A stretch of 10,068 nt of DNA from the NCBI GenBank assembly GCA_013361015.1, contig JABWAN010000116.1, forward strand, positions 1-10,068, given 5' to 3'. Made by a program: the position numbers and the translations under genes. The DNA comes from Candidatus Zhuqueibacterota bacterium (lineage in GTDB: Bacteria > Zhuqueibacterota > Zhuqueibacteria > Zhuqueibacterales > Zhuqueibacteraceae). Shown here one piece after another: positions 1 through 5,807 of this stretch (position 1 is its first letter; every line of letters starts with the position of its first letter). The notes under the pieces are model-generated. The model saw only the letters and a program-made list of their open reading frames with translations, did not search any database and was not told where the DNA came from.

Positions 1-633
1 GGAGAGAAAATTCTCGGCATTGATTTCCGTCCCGTGGATCAACAACTCTATGCGTTGGGAAGCACGAATCGCATTTACGTTCTCGATACCCTTTCCGGTG
101 CAGCCACGCAAATGGGAACGACGGCTTTCAGCCCGACATTGAGCGGCACAACGTTCGGGTTTGATTTCAATCCCACGGCCGACCGCTTGCGCGTACACGG
201 CGACGACGAACAAAACTTGCGTTTGAATCAACTGACCGGACAGCTTGCGGCTCTAGATTCCGTTATCGCTTTTGCGGCGGGAGATGCGCGCGTCGGAACC
301 AATCCTAATCTTGCAGGCACGGCTTACACGAACAGCGTCGTGAATGCCACGACGACTGCGCTCTTCGCGATCGATTCGGATTTCGATATTTTGGTGAGTT
401 TGCCTTCGCCGAATAACGGAAAGTTGGTGAGCATTGGAGCGTTGGGAGTGAACACCACGGATTTCGTCGGGTTCGACATTGCGGGCAATGACGGAACTGC
501 TTACGCAAGCTTGACGGTTCCGCCTTCGGGCATTTCAGGCTTATATACGGTGAATTTGAGCAATGGCAGCGCGTCATTTCTCGGTACGATTGGAAATAAC
601 GCGCCGCTATTGAGTCTCGCAATCAAGCCGTGA
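1..633 (+). CDS. DUF4394 domain protein (5' truncated by window edge)
   Basis: The reading frame is open from base 1 and ends at TGA 631-633, giving 210 residues of the C-terminal part; the true start lies left of the window. An internal GTG at 34 is in frame, but the preceding codons (GEKILGIDFRPVDQQLYALG) already read as conserved family sequence, so it is not the start. The protein is made of repeated blade-like units: an IDFRP..QLYALGS block, then FGFDFNPTADRLRV, then ..TTDFVGFDIAG, and a final SLAIKP. These are typical of DUF4394 proteins, secreted or surface proteins predicted to fold as a beta-propeller and often found with C-terminal anchoring domains. None is seen here, because the protein ends directly after the propeller repeats. 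Its biochemical role is unknown. It converges on the YHS gene and belongs to a transcription unit lying mostly outside the window. Confidence 0.85.
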   Translation, partial: GEKILGIDFRPVDQQLYALGSTNRIYVLDTLSGAATQMGTTAFSPTLSGTTFGFDFNPTADRLRVHGDDEQNLRLNQLTGQLAALDSVIAFAAGDARVGTNPNLAGTAYTNSVVNATTTALFAIDSDFDILVSLPSPNNGKLVSIGALGVNTTDFVGFDIAGNDGTAYASLTVPPSGISGLYTVNLSNGSASFLGTIGNNAPLLSLAIKP

Positions 634-651
634 GACGGAACGCTGCATAAC

Positions 652-680
652 GGCCACGACTTTTGTTGACGGCCTTGTTT
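652..680 (+). terminator. Weak terminator-like hairpin after the DUF4394 gene
   Basis: GGCC (652-655) pairs with GGCC (671-674). Inside it CGAC (657-660) pairs with GTTG (665-668), including one G-T wobble, around a TTTT loop, with a small asymmetric internal loop between the two helices. A short T-rich run (TTGTTT, 675-680) follows. It lies between two convergent genes, where a terminator is expected, but the stem is imperfect and the T-run short. Confidence 0.35.
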
Positions 681-681
681 G

Positions 682-1131
682 CTATTTGTCTGCCTTGGCT
701 CGCTCCGCAAGCGCCGGCCAGTTTTTATCTCCGCTCGCGATATACTCTTCCTTTTTCTCAAGCCACTTGGCGCGCACTTCCATGTTGTAGTTGAGATAGA
801 GTTTGCCATTGACGATCTCCCATGCTTTGGGATCGACCGGTGCGGTGTAATTGTGCGCCACGGCCCACGCGCAATTGGCGCTGTATTGCGGCGCGTATTT
901 CTCCGGCGTCTTCTTGAACAACTCCAGATTCTCTTTGCTTGCAAAACGCCAGGTTCGAGCGTTCCAAACGTATTCGAAATCTTTGCTGCCCTCGGTCGCT
1001 TTGCTCGCGGTGAAATAAGCCACGGGATCGTAACCTTTAATCGCCAACTTGGGAGAAGAACCGGCGAACGCCGCCAGGTTCAAACAGAGCGAGATTGCCA
1101 CAAGTGCAAAGACGAAGACTTTCTTCAACAT
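682..1131 (-). CDS. Exported YHS-domain protein
   Basis: This 149-residue protein starts at ATG 1131, with AAAGGA eight bases upstream; the open frame extends 15 codons further without a better start. A signal peptide covers residues 1-23 (MLKKVF, hydrophobic core, AFA then GSS). The rest matches the exported YHS-domain family: KGYDPVAYF (32-40), FEYVW...W.FAS (52-65), FKKTPEKYAPQY (72-83), a single conserved-position Cys at 87, AWEIVNGKLYLNYN (103-116) and a terminal NWP (138-140). YHS domains are small cysteine-containing modules linked to metal or heavy-metal proteins, and exported versions are proposed to bind metal; the ligand here is unknown. It is probably the last gene of the minus-strand operon, 76 bases after the small membrane protein gene. 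Family assignment is confident, function is not. Confidence 0.88.
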   Translation of the reverse strand: MLKKVFVFALVAISLCLNLAAFAGSSPKLAIKGYDPVAYFTASKATEGSKDFEYVWNARTWRFASKENLELFKKTPEKYAPQYSANCAWAVAHNYTAPVDPKAWEIVNGKLYLNYNMEVRAKWLEKKEEYIASGDKNWPALAERAKADK

Positions 1132-1207
1132 CGAGTTTGTCCTTTCGTTCTTAGTAAAAGGTTTTGGAAGTTCCACATCATTGCCGCGCGCCAGTGCGGC
1201 GGTTGGC

Positions 1208-1390
1208 TCAGCCGCTCAAAAGCGTGACGATGATCGCATAAAGGGCCACGAGCACAAAGAGAATTCCCGCGCCCAAGGCAATTCTGCGGCACGTCTTGCG
1301 CAGAGGCTCGTCCACGAGAAAACTCACCAGCAACGAGAGTGCTCCGAGCGCGAGTGGAGCAAACAGAATGAGGTATGGTAGCAGCTCCAT
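1208..1390 (-). CDS. Small two-helix membrane protein (60 aa)
   Basis: This 60-residue hydrophobic protein has two predicted transmembrane segments, about residues 4-26 and 36-58. They are joined by a short charged loop (VDEPLRKTCRR, 26-36) that holds the only Cys (34). By the positive-inside rule the Arg/Lys-rich loop should be cytoplasmic, leaving both ends outside. It starts at ATG 1390, 11 bases after the stop of the barrel gene, and its strong ribosome binding site overlaps that stop codon, which argues for translation coupled to the upstream gene. No named family was recognised. It could be an accessory inner-membrane partner of the neighbouring envelope proteins, but that rests only on position. 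The strong start site and consistent membrane topology make it a likely real gene despite its size. Confidence 0.7.
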   Translation of the reverse strand: MELLPYLILFAPLALGALSLLVSFLVDEPLRKTCRRIALGAGILFVLVALYAIIVTLLSG

Positions 1391-1397
1391 ATCGCGC

Positions 1398-1403
1398 CCT
1401 CCT
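1398..1403 (-). promoter_or_regulatory. Perfect Shine-Dalgarno overlapping the upstream stop codon
   Basis: On the minus strand AGGAGG lies seven bases before ATG 1390. Its first two bases (1403-1402) are also the last two of the TAG stop (1404-1402) of the barrel gene. This decides the start of the 60-residue protein and implies tight coupling with the upstream gene. Confidence 0.75.
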
Positions 1404-2256
1404 AATTCTTAAAATAAACTCCGAGCGAATAGGAAGGCGCGGCCAAAACATTTTGCCCATATGTCGCGCCATCCACGCCCGCGGTGAGACCGAAGCGCTG
1501 ATTGAATTGATAAAATAAAGACGGGCCGAGCGCGAGGTAGCTCACGTTGTTGGCATACAATCCGCCCATGCCGCCGCGAATATTGTCCTTCCCATTTTTC
1601 AGCGAAGCCACACCTACCATTTTCATCATGAGGGTGATTTGGTTCCAAAACGTGTAGCCCACTTCCGCGGCGTAGCGAAACTCATCGGAAAAACCTTTTG
1701 TACGATTGTTGAAACCCACTTCGCCGGAAAAATACATCGGCAGCGGATAAAACGAATGCCCCAGTTCCAACGCGAGCAGTTGATTGAATTCGCCGTCGCC
1801 GGTGAGCAAGCCGCTCTTTTGTTCATTCTCACCCAGCGGTAATCCGAACATGAGGCGCGCACTCCATACCGTTGCGCCGTTGTGCTTGAAACCGAAACGA
1901 AAACCCACATCGCTATCCGCAAAGCCGGAGGCCGAATCACCGGGAAAATATACAAAGCCGCGGTCTCGGCCAATTTGGCGATTGAGCGCGAGATATTTGT
2001 AGAATGGAACATAAGCAATAACGGTGAAGCGCTCTCTGAGGCCGTATTCGCCATAGAAGCTCATAGCGAAATCACTCAATGTGGGAATATCGATAATCTT
2101 GCCGTTCGGCTCGAAGTAACGGCGCGCGTGAATGTAACGGCCTTCGAGTTTGTAGAAGCCGTGCCCGCGCGTTTGCGTCCATGCGCCGGCGCGCGCTTCA
2201 TGTTGTGTGCATGCCAACAGCAAAACACCGCATGCGGTCATAACGAATTTTCTCAC
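1402..2256 (-). CDS. Predicted outer-membrane beta-barrel protein
   Basis: The protein is 284 residues from a GTG start at 2256. GTG is preferred because GGAG (2263-2266) lies six bases before it; an upstream in-frame TTG at 2268 and an inner ATG at 2241 have poorer context. The N-terminus is an export signal (MRKFVMTACGVLLLAC..) with a probable signal peptidase I site ARA then GAW (residues 23/24). LLAC at 12-15 loosely resembles a lipobox but is less convincing. The mature part alternates polar and aromatic residues (GHGFYKLEGRYIHARRYF, ERFTVIAYVPFYKY, RYAAEVGYTFW) and ends in ..YSLGVYFKN, with aromatic residues near the C-terminus, as in outer-membrane barrels. It broadly resembles the MetA/phenol-degradation 'transporter-like' barrels, but I cannot assign a substrate. 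It sits in the operon between the DM13 lipoprotein and the small membrane protein. Confidence 0.75.
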   Translation of the reverse strand: MRKFVMTACGVLLLACTQHEARAGAWTQTRGHGFYKLEGRYIHARRYFEPNGKIIDIPTLSDFAMSFYGEYGLRERFTVIAYVPFYKYLALNRQIGRDRGFVYFPGDSASGFADSDVGFRFGFKHNGATVWSARLMFGLPLGENEQKSGLLTGDGEFNQLLALELGHSFYPLPMYFSGEVGFNNRTKGFSDEFRYAAEVGYTFWNQITLMMKMVGVASLKNGKDNIRGGMGGLYANNVSYLALGPSLFYQFNQRFGLTAGVDGATYGQNVLAAPSYSLGVYFKN

Positions 2257-2310
2257 CGCGATCTCCAATTCTCAAATTGAACACTTAAGTTTGAGCTTTG
2301 ACTTCCAAGA

Positions 2311-3243
2311 TCAGCGCAACTGCGCATAGCCGAACGTCGTGTTGAATGGCACACAATGAATGATGGCCCAATCATACGAAGTTAAACTAACGTTGTTGGG
2401 AACACTGTAGCTCTGCGCGCCCGTGGTCTTTTGCAGCTTGCCCAAATTGATGCTATTCGCACCCACAGAATTCGTCGTCGAAAGAAAAACTTCTAGGCCT
2501 GGGCCGTTGCTGCTGGAAAAATTCGCGCCGAGTTTCAACACGAGACTGCCATCCGGCTGTCGCTCCAAAGTCGCCGTGCCGCTGACATTATATGAAGTGT
2601 TCGGATTCCTGCTGAACGAGCCGCTGCGACTCGTGCTCACCACGCTCAAACGCACACTCGCACTGGCAATGCCTTCAACCTGCGCAAAGATATTTGCTTC
2701 CCCGGCTGCAAGCGCAGTCACCAAGCCCGAGCTATTCACACTTGCAATTGTTGGCGCAGAACTGTGCCAGGTGAAAGTCTTTCCGGAAAGTACTGCACCA
2801 CTCAAATTGCGCGCGATCGCGGTGAGTTGCAACGTGCCGCCAACGACAAGATTCCCGCTATCGGGCGTGACGATCACAGCCGCGACTTGATTGGAATCCG
2901 CAACCACCGTGAGCAAAGCCGGTTCGCTCGAGAGGCCGCGCGCTTGTGCCACGATGCGCGCTTGTCCGGTCTGCAAAGTCATGGCTTTGCCGGTCGCGTC
3001 CACGGCAACAACCTCGGTATCAGAACTCGACCAGTTGTAAACCAGGCCCGGTACGCTGTTGCCGAGGCCGTCGTAATATATGGCTTGAAACAGCGCAGTT
3101 TTGCCAACTTGTAAAGCCAAATGACTGGGTGTGACTTCAATCCGGGCTAATCCGGGCAAGAGTGGATCGCCAATATAATCCGTGCCCACGCAGCCCGATA
3201 ACGCGAAAAGGATTAAAGCTGAAAGGCCATGTCGAAGACGCAT
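2311..3243 (-). CDS. Lipoprotein with two Ig-like (BIG_2) domains and a C-terminal DM13 domain
   Basis: The protein is 310 residues from ATG 3243, with AAGGA eight bases upstream; 16 extra codons before it have no good start. The signal peptide ends in a perfect lipobox LSGC with the lipidated Cys at 18. Residues about 32-115 and 120-203 are two bacterial Ig-like domains: each opens with an I.VTP element, and W.SS......V.....G and A.G.A.I.A elements recur in both. Residues about 206-309 form a DM13 domain, seen in SGSF, GTATLERQPDGSLVLKL, SSSNGPGLEVFLS, GAQSYSVP and the conserved-Cys strand IIHCVPF (Cys297) ending FGYAQL. DM13 domains are proposed electron-transfer or redox domains with an essential cysteine; that role is unproven here. 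The Ig-like pair probably works as a stalk placing DM13 away from the membrane. It is the first gene of the minus-strand operon, 54 bases before the barrel gene. Confidence 0.87.
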   Translation of the reverse strand: MRLRHGLSALILFALSGCVGTDYIGDPLLPGLARIEVTPSHLALQVGKTALFQAIYYDGLGNSVPGLVYNWSSSDTEVVAVDATGKAMTLQTGQARIVAQARGLSSEPALLTVVADSNQVAAVIVTPDSGNLVVGGTLQLTAIARNLSGAVLSGKTFTWHSSAPTIASVNSSGLVTALAAGEANIFAQVEGIASASVRLSVVSTSRSGSFSRNPNTSYNVSGTATLERQPDGSLVLKLGANFSSSNGPGLEVFLSTTNSVGANSINLGKLQKTTGAQSYSVPNNVSLTSYDWAIIHCVPFNTTFGYAQLR

Positions 3244-3690
3244 AATTTTGTTCCTTGCAAAGTGCTCTCTCGAAATTCCAGGGGACCGCATATTTCAAAT
3301 GCCTCCGCTACAACGCTCTGAAGTTGGTCTGTTATTCCCTAAATCTTCTTACACTCGAATAAAAATTTCTGCATCGTCACCCCCTCGGAATGACCCTTCC
3401 TTACTATTGGAAAAATTCGATAAAGTCTTTCGGCGTGCGTCCCGGCTCGGGGTGCTGCCGGCAAAGTGCTGCGTTCTTCTTCGATCATCATTGAAAGCGG
3501 CGCCGCGCAGTCTCGCATCGCTTTTTTGCAGACTGTTTTTACGCGCGGCGCATGAGCTTTGTAAGGATCGCACTTTCTCTGCGACGAAAGTTCAGAAAGC
3601 GATACTTCAAACGTCTGCAACAAAGTTTTCGCAAGGCGCAGACAAAAATCAAATCACTCTTCATTCACCCCAATTTCTTGGAGGAGTATT
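3244..3690. other. Divergent gene-free control region with nested inverted repeats
   Basis: These 447 bases separate the two divergent DM13 genes and should hold both promoters; no convincing -35/-10 pair was picked out. No believable gene was found: open frames here (for example 3339-3623 minus) encode family-less, Arg/Cys-rich peptides without good ribosome binding sites. The right half is rich in inverted repeats. GCGCCGCGC (3500-3508) pairs perfectly with GCGCGGCGC (3543-3551). TTGCAGAC (3526-3533) pairs with GTCTGCAA (3613-3620), enclosing smaller ATCGC/GCGAT and ACTTTC/GAAAGT pairs. The first and second pairings are mutually exclusive, so the leader of the downstream gene could switch between folds. 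Whether it is transcribed is unknown. Confidence 0.5.
3375..3394. repeat. Possible remnant of a dispersed intergenic repeat
   Basis: On the minus strand this reads GTCATTCCGAGGGGGTGACG. It has GTCA/TGAC ends and a TCATTCCGA core like the short dispersed palindromic elements seen between genes in many environmental bacterial genomes. One copy cannot prove repetition, so this is a resemblance only. Confidence 0.25.
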
Positions 3691-4101
3691 ATGCGTAGTT
3701 TTTCTCAAATGCTGTCGACCACCGTCGTTGGCCTCGCCATGCTGGTTTCGCTTAGTTTTGCGGGCGACAAAATGACGACCCACACGAGTGGCAAATTCGC
3801 GGGCCCCAAAGCCAACACCGGTACAGTCACACACTCCATCGAAAACGGCAAGAACGTGTTGGAGGTCTCTGCGGACTTCGTGGTTCCCGACACCCCGGAT
3901 CCCCACTGGCAAGTCATCGACTCCAAAGGCAATGTCTATTTGCTCAGCCGTTTCCCGATCAAAGGCGACGCGGTGAATCGCAAGATCACGCTGCCGACTT
4001 ATATCAAGGACATCGCCAAAGTGCAAGTGTGGTGCGCCTTTGCCGAAGTCGTGCTCGGCGAAGCCTCCTTCGACAAGACGGTTTCTTTGTCCATGAAGTA
4101 G
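3691..4101 (+). CDS. Exported stand-alone DM13-like protein
   Basis: The protein is 136 residues from ATG 3691, with GGAGGAG (3680-3686) just upstream, a strong ribosome binding site. A signal peptide covers residues 1-24 (MRSFSQMLSTTVVG.., SFA then GDK). The mature part is one domain that I read as DM13-like: a SGKFAG opening (33-38), TGTVTH (43-48), L.VSADF with TPDPHWQVIDSKGN (57-81), LPTYIKDI (101-108) and a terminal VQVWCAFAEVVLGEASF (111-127). The single Cys115 sits in the same hydrophobic-strand context as Cys297 of the divergent lipoprotein. DM13 is a proposed cysteine-dependent redox domain, so this may be the soluble periplasmic counterpart of the membrane-anchored one. It is a single-gene transcription unit with its own terminator. 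The DM13 assignment rests on pattern matching and is less certain than for the lipoprotein. Confidence 0.75.
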   Translation: MRSFSQMLSTTVVGLAMLVSLSFAGDKMTTHTSGKFAGPKANTGTVTHSIENGKNVLEVSADFVVPDTPDPHWQVIDSKGNVYLLSRFPIKGDAVNRKITLPTYIKDIAKVQVWCAFAEVVLGEASFDKTVSLSMK

Positions 4102-4122
4102 GCTTCCGCCTCCCTCTGCTCA

Positions 4123-4164
4123 CGCCGGTTGATTGAGTTATGCGCTTGGTCAACCGGCGTTTTT
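4123..4164 (+). terminator. Strong intrinsic terminator of the DM13-like gene
   Basis: A perfect 10-bp stem, CGCCGGTTGA (4123-4132) with TCAACCGGCG (4150-4159), encloses a 17-base loop and is followed directly by TTTTT (4160-4164). It begins 21 bases after the stop codon and separates this gene from the GlcG/SMP-30 cluster. Confidence 0.9.
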
Positions 4165-4166
4165 GT

Positions 4167-4189
4167 TGGAGGGTGGAGTGGTGGAGTAA
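4167..4189. repeat. Degenerate 8-bp tandem repeat TGGAGTRR
   Basis: Three consecutive units, TGGAGGG, TGGAGTGG and TGGAGTAA, are followed by a decayed TGAGG. This low-complexity tract sits right after the terminator and encodes nothing recognisable. Confidence 0.5.
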
Positions 4190-4206
4190 TGAGGCACAAA
4201 AAGATT

Positions 4207-4221
4207 CCCCCTTTGAGGGGG
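4207..4221. repeat. C-run/G-run mini-hairpin, likely dispersed intergenic element
   Basis: CCCCCT (4207-4212) and AGGGGG (4216-4221) flank a TTG loop, followed by TTCGGGGGTGTTG. The pattern 'CCCCCTTTGAGGGGGTT.GGGGG' resembles short repeats common between genes in environmental genomes. It has no T-run, so it is not a good terminator. It lies in the leader region of the GlcG-cupin gene. Confidence 0.45.
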
Positions 4222-4314
4222 TTCGGGGGTGTTGTGAAAGACGATAATCAATCCAGGCTCACAAAGTTTGCAAACAGATTTTCACTCAAAAAATTTCAAA
4301 TCGGAGAACAAACC

Positions 4315-5181
4315 ATGAAATCGTTATTGAAGCATAGCGCGGTGTTGTTGCTCGCGGCGATGACAACGGCCTCGGCGCAGCAAATTGCCGAGAAGCAAAC
4401 TCTCACACTTGCAGGTGCGAAGAAGGTCATCGCGGCTGCGGTGAGCAAAGCGAAAGAGCTGAACGCGCCGGGCGGCGTGATTGCAGTGGTTGATGACGGC
4501 GGAAATTTGATCGCCGTGGAACGACTCGACGGCACGTTTGCCGCGGGCGCGAATATTTCCATTGGCAAAGCGCGCACCGCTGCGCTTTTCAAGCGTCCCA
4601 CTGCCGTGTTTGAAAAGATCATTCGCGAAGGGCGCACGCCGATGGTGGCGTTGAATGATTTTACACCTTTGCAAGGCGGTGTGCCCATCGAAGTGAACGG
4701 CCAAATCGTCGGTGCAATTGGCGTGAGCGGCGCAGCGAGCGCGCAACAAGACGAAGAGCTTGCCCTTGCCGGTGCGAACGCATTCAACACGAGCGCCAAC
4801 GGCGCGGCGCATTCTTCCGCCGTGACTTTTTTTGATAGCAAGACCGTCGCCGCCGCTTTTGTGAAAGGCCAGCCGTTGCTTGAAAACGGCGAATATAAAA
4901 TTCACGCGAGCCATCGCGATGCCGCGGGCAAAGCCGAAGTGCATGAGCATGAGACCGACATCATCTATGTGCTCGAAGGCACTGCCACGTTCGTGACCGG
5001 CGGCAAAGTGGTCGGCGGCGAAATGACGGCGCCCGGTGAAATTCGCGGCGCGAGCATTGACGGCGGCGAAACGCGCAAGCTGGTGAAGGGCGATGTGGTC
5101 GTTGTGCCGCAAGGCACGCCGCATTGGTTCAAGGAAGTCAAAGCGCCGTTCAATTATTACGTGGTGAAGTCGATCAACTGA
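4315..5181 (+). CDS. Exported GlcG/HbpS-like domain fused to a cupin domain
   Basis: The protein is 288 residues from ATG 4315 with GGAGA upstream; the open frame extends 62 codons further, but those read through the repeats and terminator and have no good start. The signal peptide ends ASA then QQ (21/22). Residues about 25-158 are a GlcG/HbpS-like domain (DUF336, 'haem-degrading' family): GGVIAVVDDGGNLIAVERLDG (53-73), SIGKARTAALFKRPT (82-96), TPLQGGVPIEVNG (117-129), IVGAIGVSGA (131-140) and a D-E-E-ending helix. Residues about 170-288 are a cupin: motif 1 HEH (210-212) with Asp215 before IIYVLEG, and a perfect motif 2 G-x5-P-x-G-x2-H (259-270), giving a likely three-His metal site. HbpS-type domains bind haem or act with small redox ligands; GlcG itself belongs to the glycolate locus but has no settled function. 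The fusion suggests one protein both binds a ligand and holds a cupin metal centre. It is first in the exported cluster. Confidence 0.88.
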   Translation: MKSLLKHSAVLLLAAMTTASAQQIAEKQTLTLAGAKKVIAAAVSKAKELNAPGGVIAVVDDGGNLIAVERLDGTFAAGANISIGKARTAALFKRPTAVFEKIIREGRTPMVALNDFTPLQGGVPIEVNGQIVGAIGVSGAASAQQDEELALAGANAFNTSANGAAHSSAVTFFDSKTVAAAFVKGQPLLENGEYKIHASHRDAAGKAEVHEHETDIIYVLEGTATFVTGGKVVGGEMTAPGEIRGASIDGGETRKLVKGDVVVVPQGTPHWFKEVKAPFNYYVVKSIN

Positions 5182-5187
5182 TTGAAG

Positions 5188-5208
5188 CGTGAGGCGTGAA
5201 ACGTGAAG
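5188..5208. repeat. Three tandem 7-bp units CGTGARR
   Basis: The units CGTGAGG, CGTGAAA and CGTGAAG occupy most of the 52-base gap between the two GlcG-like genes. The tract leaves the downstream ribosome binding site (GAGAGA) intact and may vary in copy number. Confidence 0.55.
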
Positions 5209-5233
5209 GCGAACTTTTCTTGAGAGAAACACC

Positions 5234-5716
5234 ATGAAACTCGCTCGAATTTTTATCACCGTGTTGCTGCTGGCTACCGCCGGCAATCTTCACGCGCAGT
5301 TGCCGGTTAAAAAAGTGCTCACACTGAGCGTGGCAAAAAGGATTGCCGAAGCTGCGGAAGCCGAAGCGAAGAAACGCGGCTCGACGGTTGTCATTGCGGT
5401 GGTTGACGACGGCGGCTATCTGCTGGTGCTGCACCGTCTCGATGACACGCAAGTCGCCAGCGTTGAAGTTGGCATCGGCAAAGCGCGCACGGCGGCAATC
5501 TTTCGCCGGCCCAGCAAAGTGTTTGAAGAGCAGGTTAAAAGCGGCCGCGTCGCGGCTCTCGCGCTGCCTGGCGCCACGCCATTGCAAGGCGGCGTGCCCA
5601 TCATGTACGAAGGCAAAGTCATCGGCGCGATTGGCGTCAGCGGCAACACCCCGCAGGAAGATGAAGAGATCGCCATAGCCGGCGCAGCGGTGACGGAGAA
5701 TGCGATTAAACAGTGA
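5234..5716 (+). CDS. Exported stand-alone GlcG/HbpS-like protein
   Basis: The protein is 160 residues from ATG 5234, with a modest GAGAGA site about six bases upstream. A signal peptide covers residues 1-21 (MKLARIFITVLLLATAG.., LHA then QL). The whole mature part is one GlcG/HbpS-like (DUF336) domain, closely matching the N-terminal half of the upstream gene: VVIAVVDDGGYLLVLHRLDD (52-71), GIGKARTAAIFRRPSKVFEE (80-99), TPLQGGVPIMYEG (115-127), VIGAIGVSGNTPQEDEEIA (129-147). It has no cupin extension and ends where the other protein's linker begins, so the two probably arose by duplication with gain or loss of the cupin. Family members form oligomers and some bind haem or cobalamin; the ligand here is unknown. 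It lies 52 bases after the fusion gene and is likely co-transcribed with it. Confidence 0.88.
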   Translation: MKLARIFITVLLLATAGNLHAQLPVKKVLTLSVAKRIAEAAEAEAKKRGSTVVIAVVDDGGYLLVLHRLDDTQVASVEVGIGKARTAAIFRRPSKVFEEQVKSGRVAALALPGATPLQGGVPIMYEGKVIGAIGVSGNTPQEDEEIAIAGAAVTENAIKQ

Positions 5717-5722
5717 GCTTGA

Positions 5723-5783
5723 AGTCAGACTTGGGCACAACGATTTTTCTAATTTAGCAAAATTTCATTGCCCAAGTCCGACT
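5723..5783. repeat. Long imperfect inverted repeat between the GlcG and SMP-30 genes
   Basis: The left arm 5723-5737 (AGTC, one mismatch, then GACTTGGGCA) pairs with the right arm 5769-5783 (TGCCCAAGTC, one mismatch, then GACT): 14 of 15 pairs. The 31-base AT-rich loop contains a further ATTTT/AAAAT pair. It starts 7 bases after a stop codon and ends 25 bases before the next start, with no T-run after it. It could be an mRNA-processing or stabilising hairpin, a partial attenuator, or a small palindromic mobile-type element. Confidence 0.7.
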
Positions 5784-5807
5784 GGTGCCCCAACAGGAGA
5801 CTATGAA

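Noticed and set aside
679..1227. 182-codon plus-strand frame opposite the YHS gene
   Set aside because: The opposite strand carries a complete YHS protein with signal peptide and ribosome binding site.
2271..2295. CTCAAA/TTTGAG inverted repeat between the DM13 lipoprotein and barrel genes
   Set aside because: The stem is short, the loop is 13 bases and there is no T-run on the minus strand; not enough to call a terminator inside an apparent operon.
3257..3470. GCAAAGTGCT occurring at 3257-3266 and 3461-3470
   Set aside because: A single 10-base direct repeat some 200 bases apart, at no matching position relative to a start; may be chance.
3339..3623. 94-codon minus-strand frame in the control region
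   Set aside because: No good ribosome binding site, no domain, and it covers the structured inverted repeats; more likely non-coding.
3182..3775. 197-codon plus-strand frame spanning the control region
   Set aside because: It overlaps the starts of both DM13 genes, lacks a ribosome binding site, and encodes a low-complexity Arg/Leu/Ser-rich sequence with no family pattern.
4324..5286. 320-codon open frame on the minus strand across the GlcG-cupin gene
   Set aside because: It is antisense to a gene with clear domains and motifs; its product is His/Arg/Ala-rich without a recognisable family, as expected for a complementary-strand shadow.
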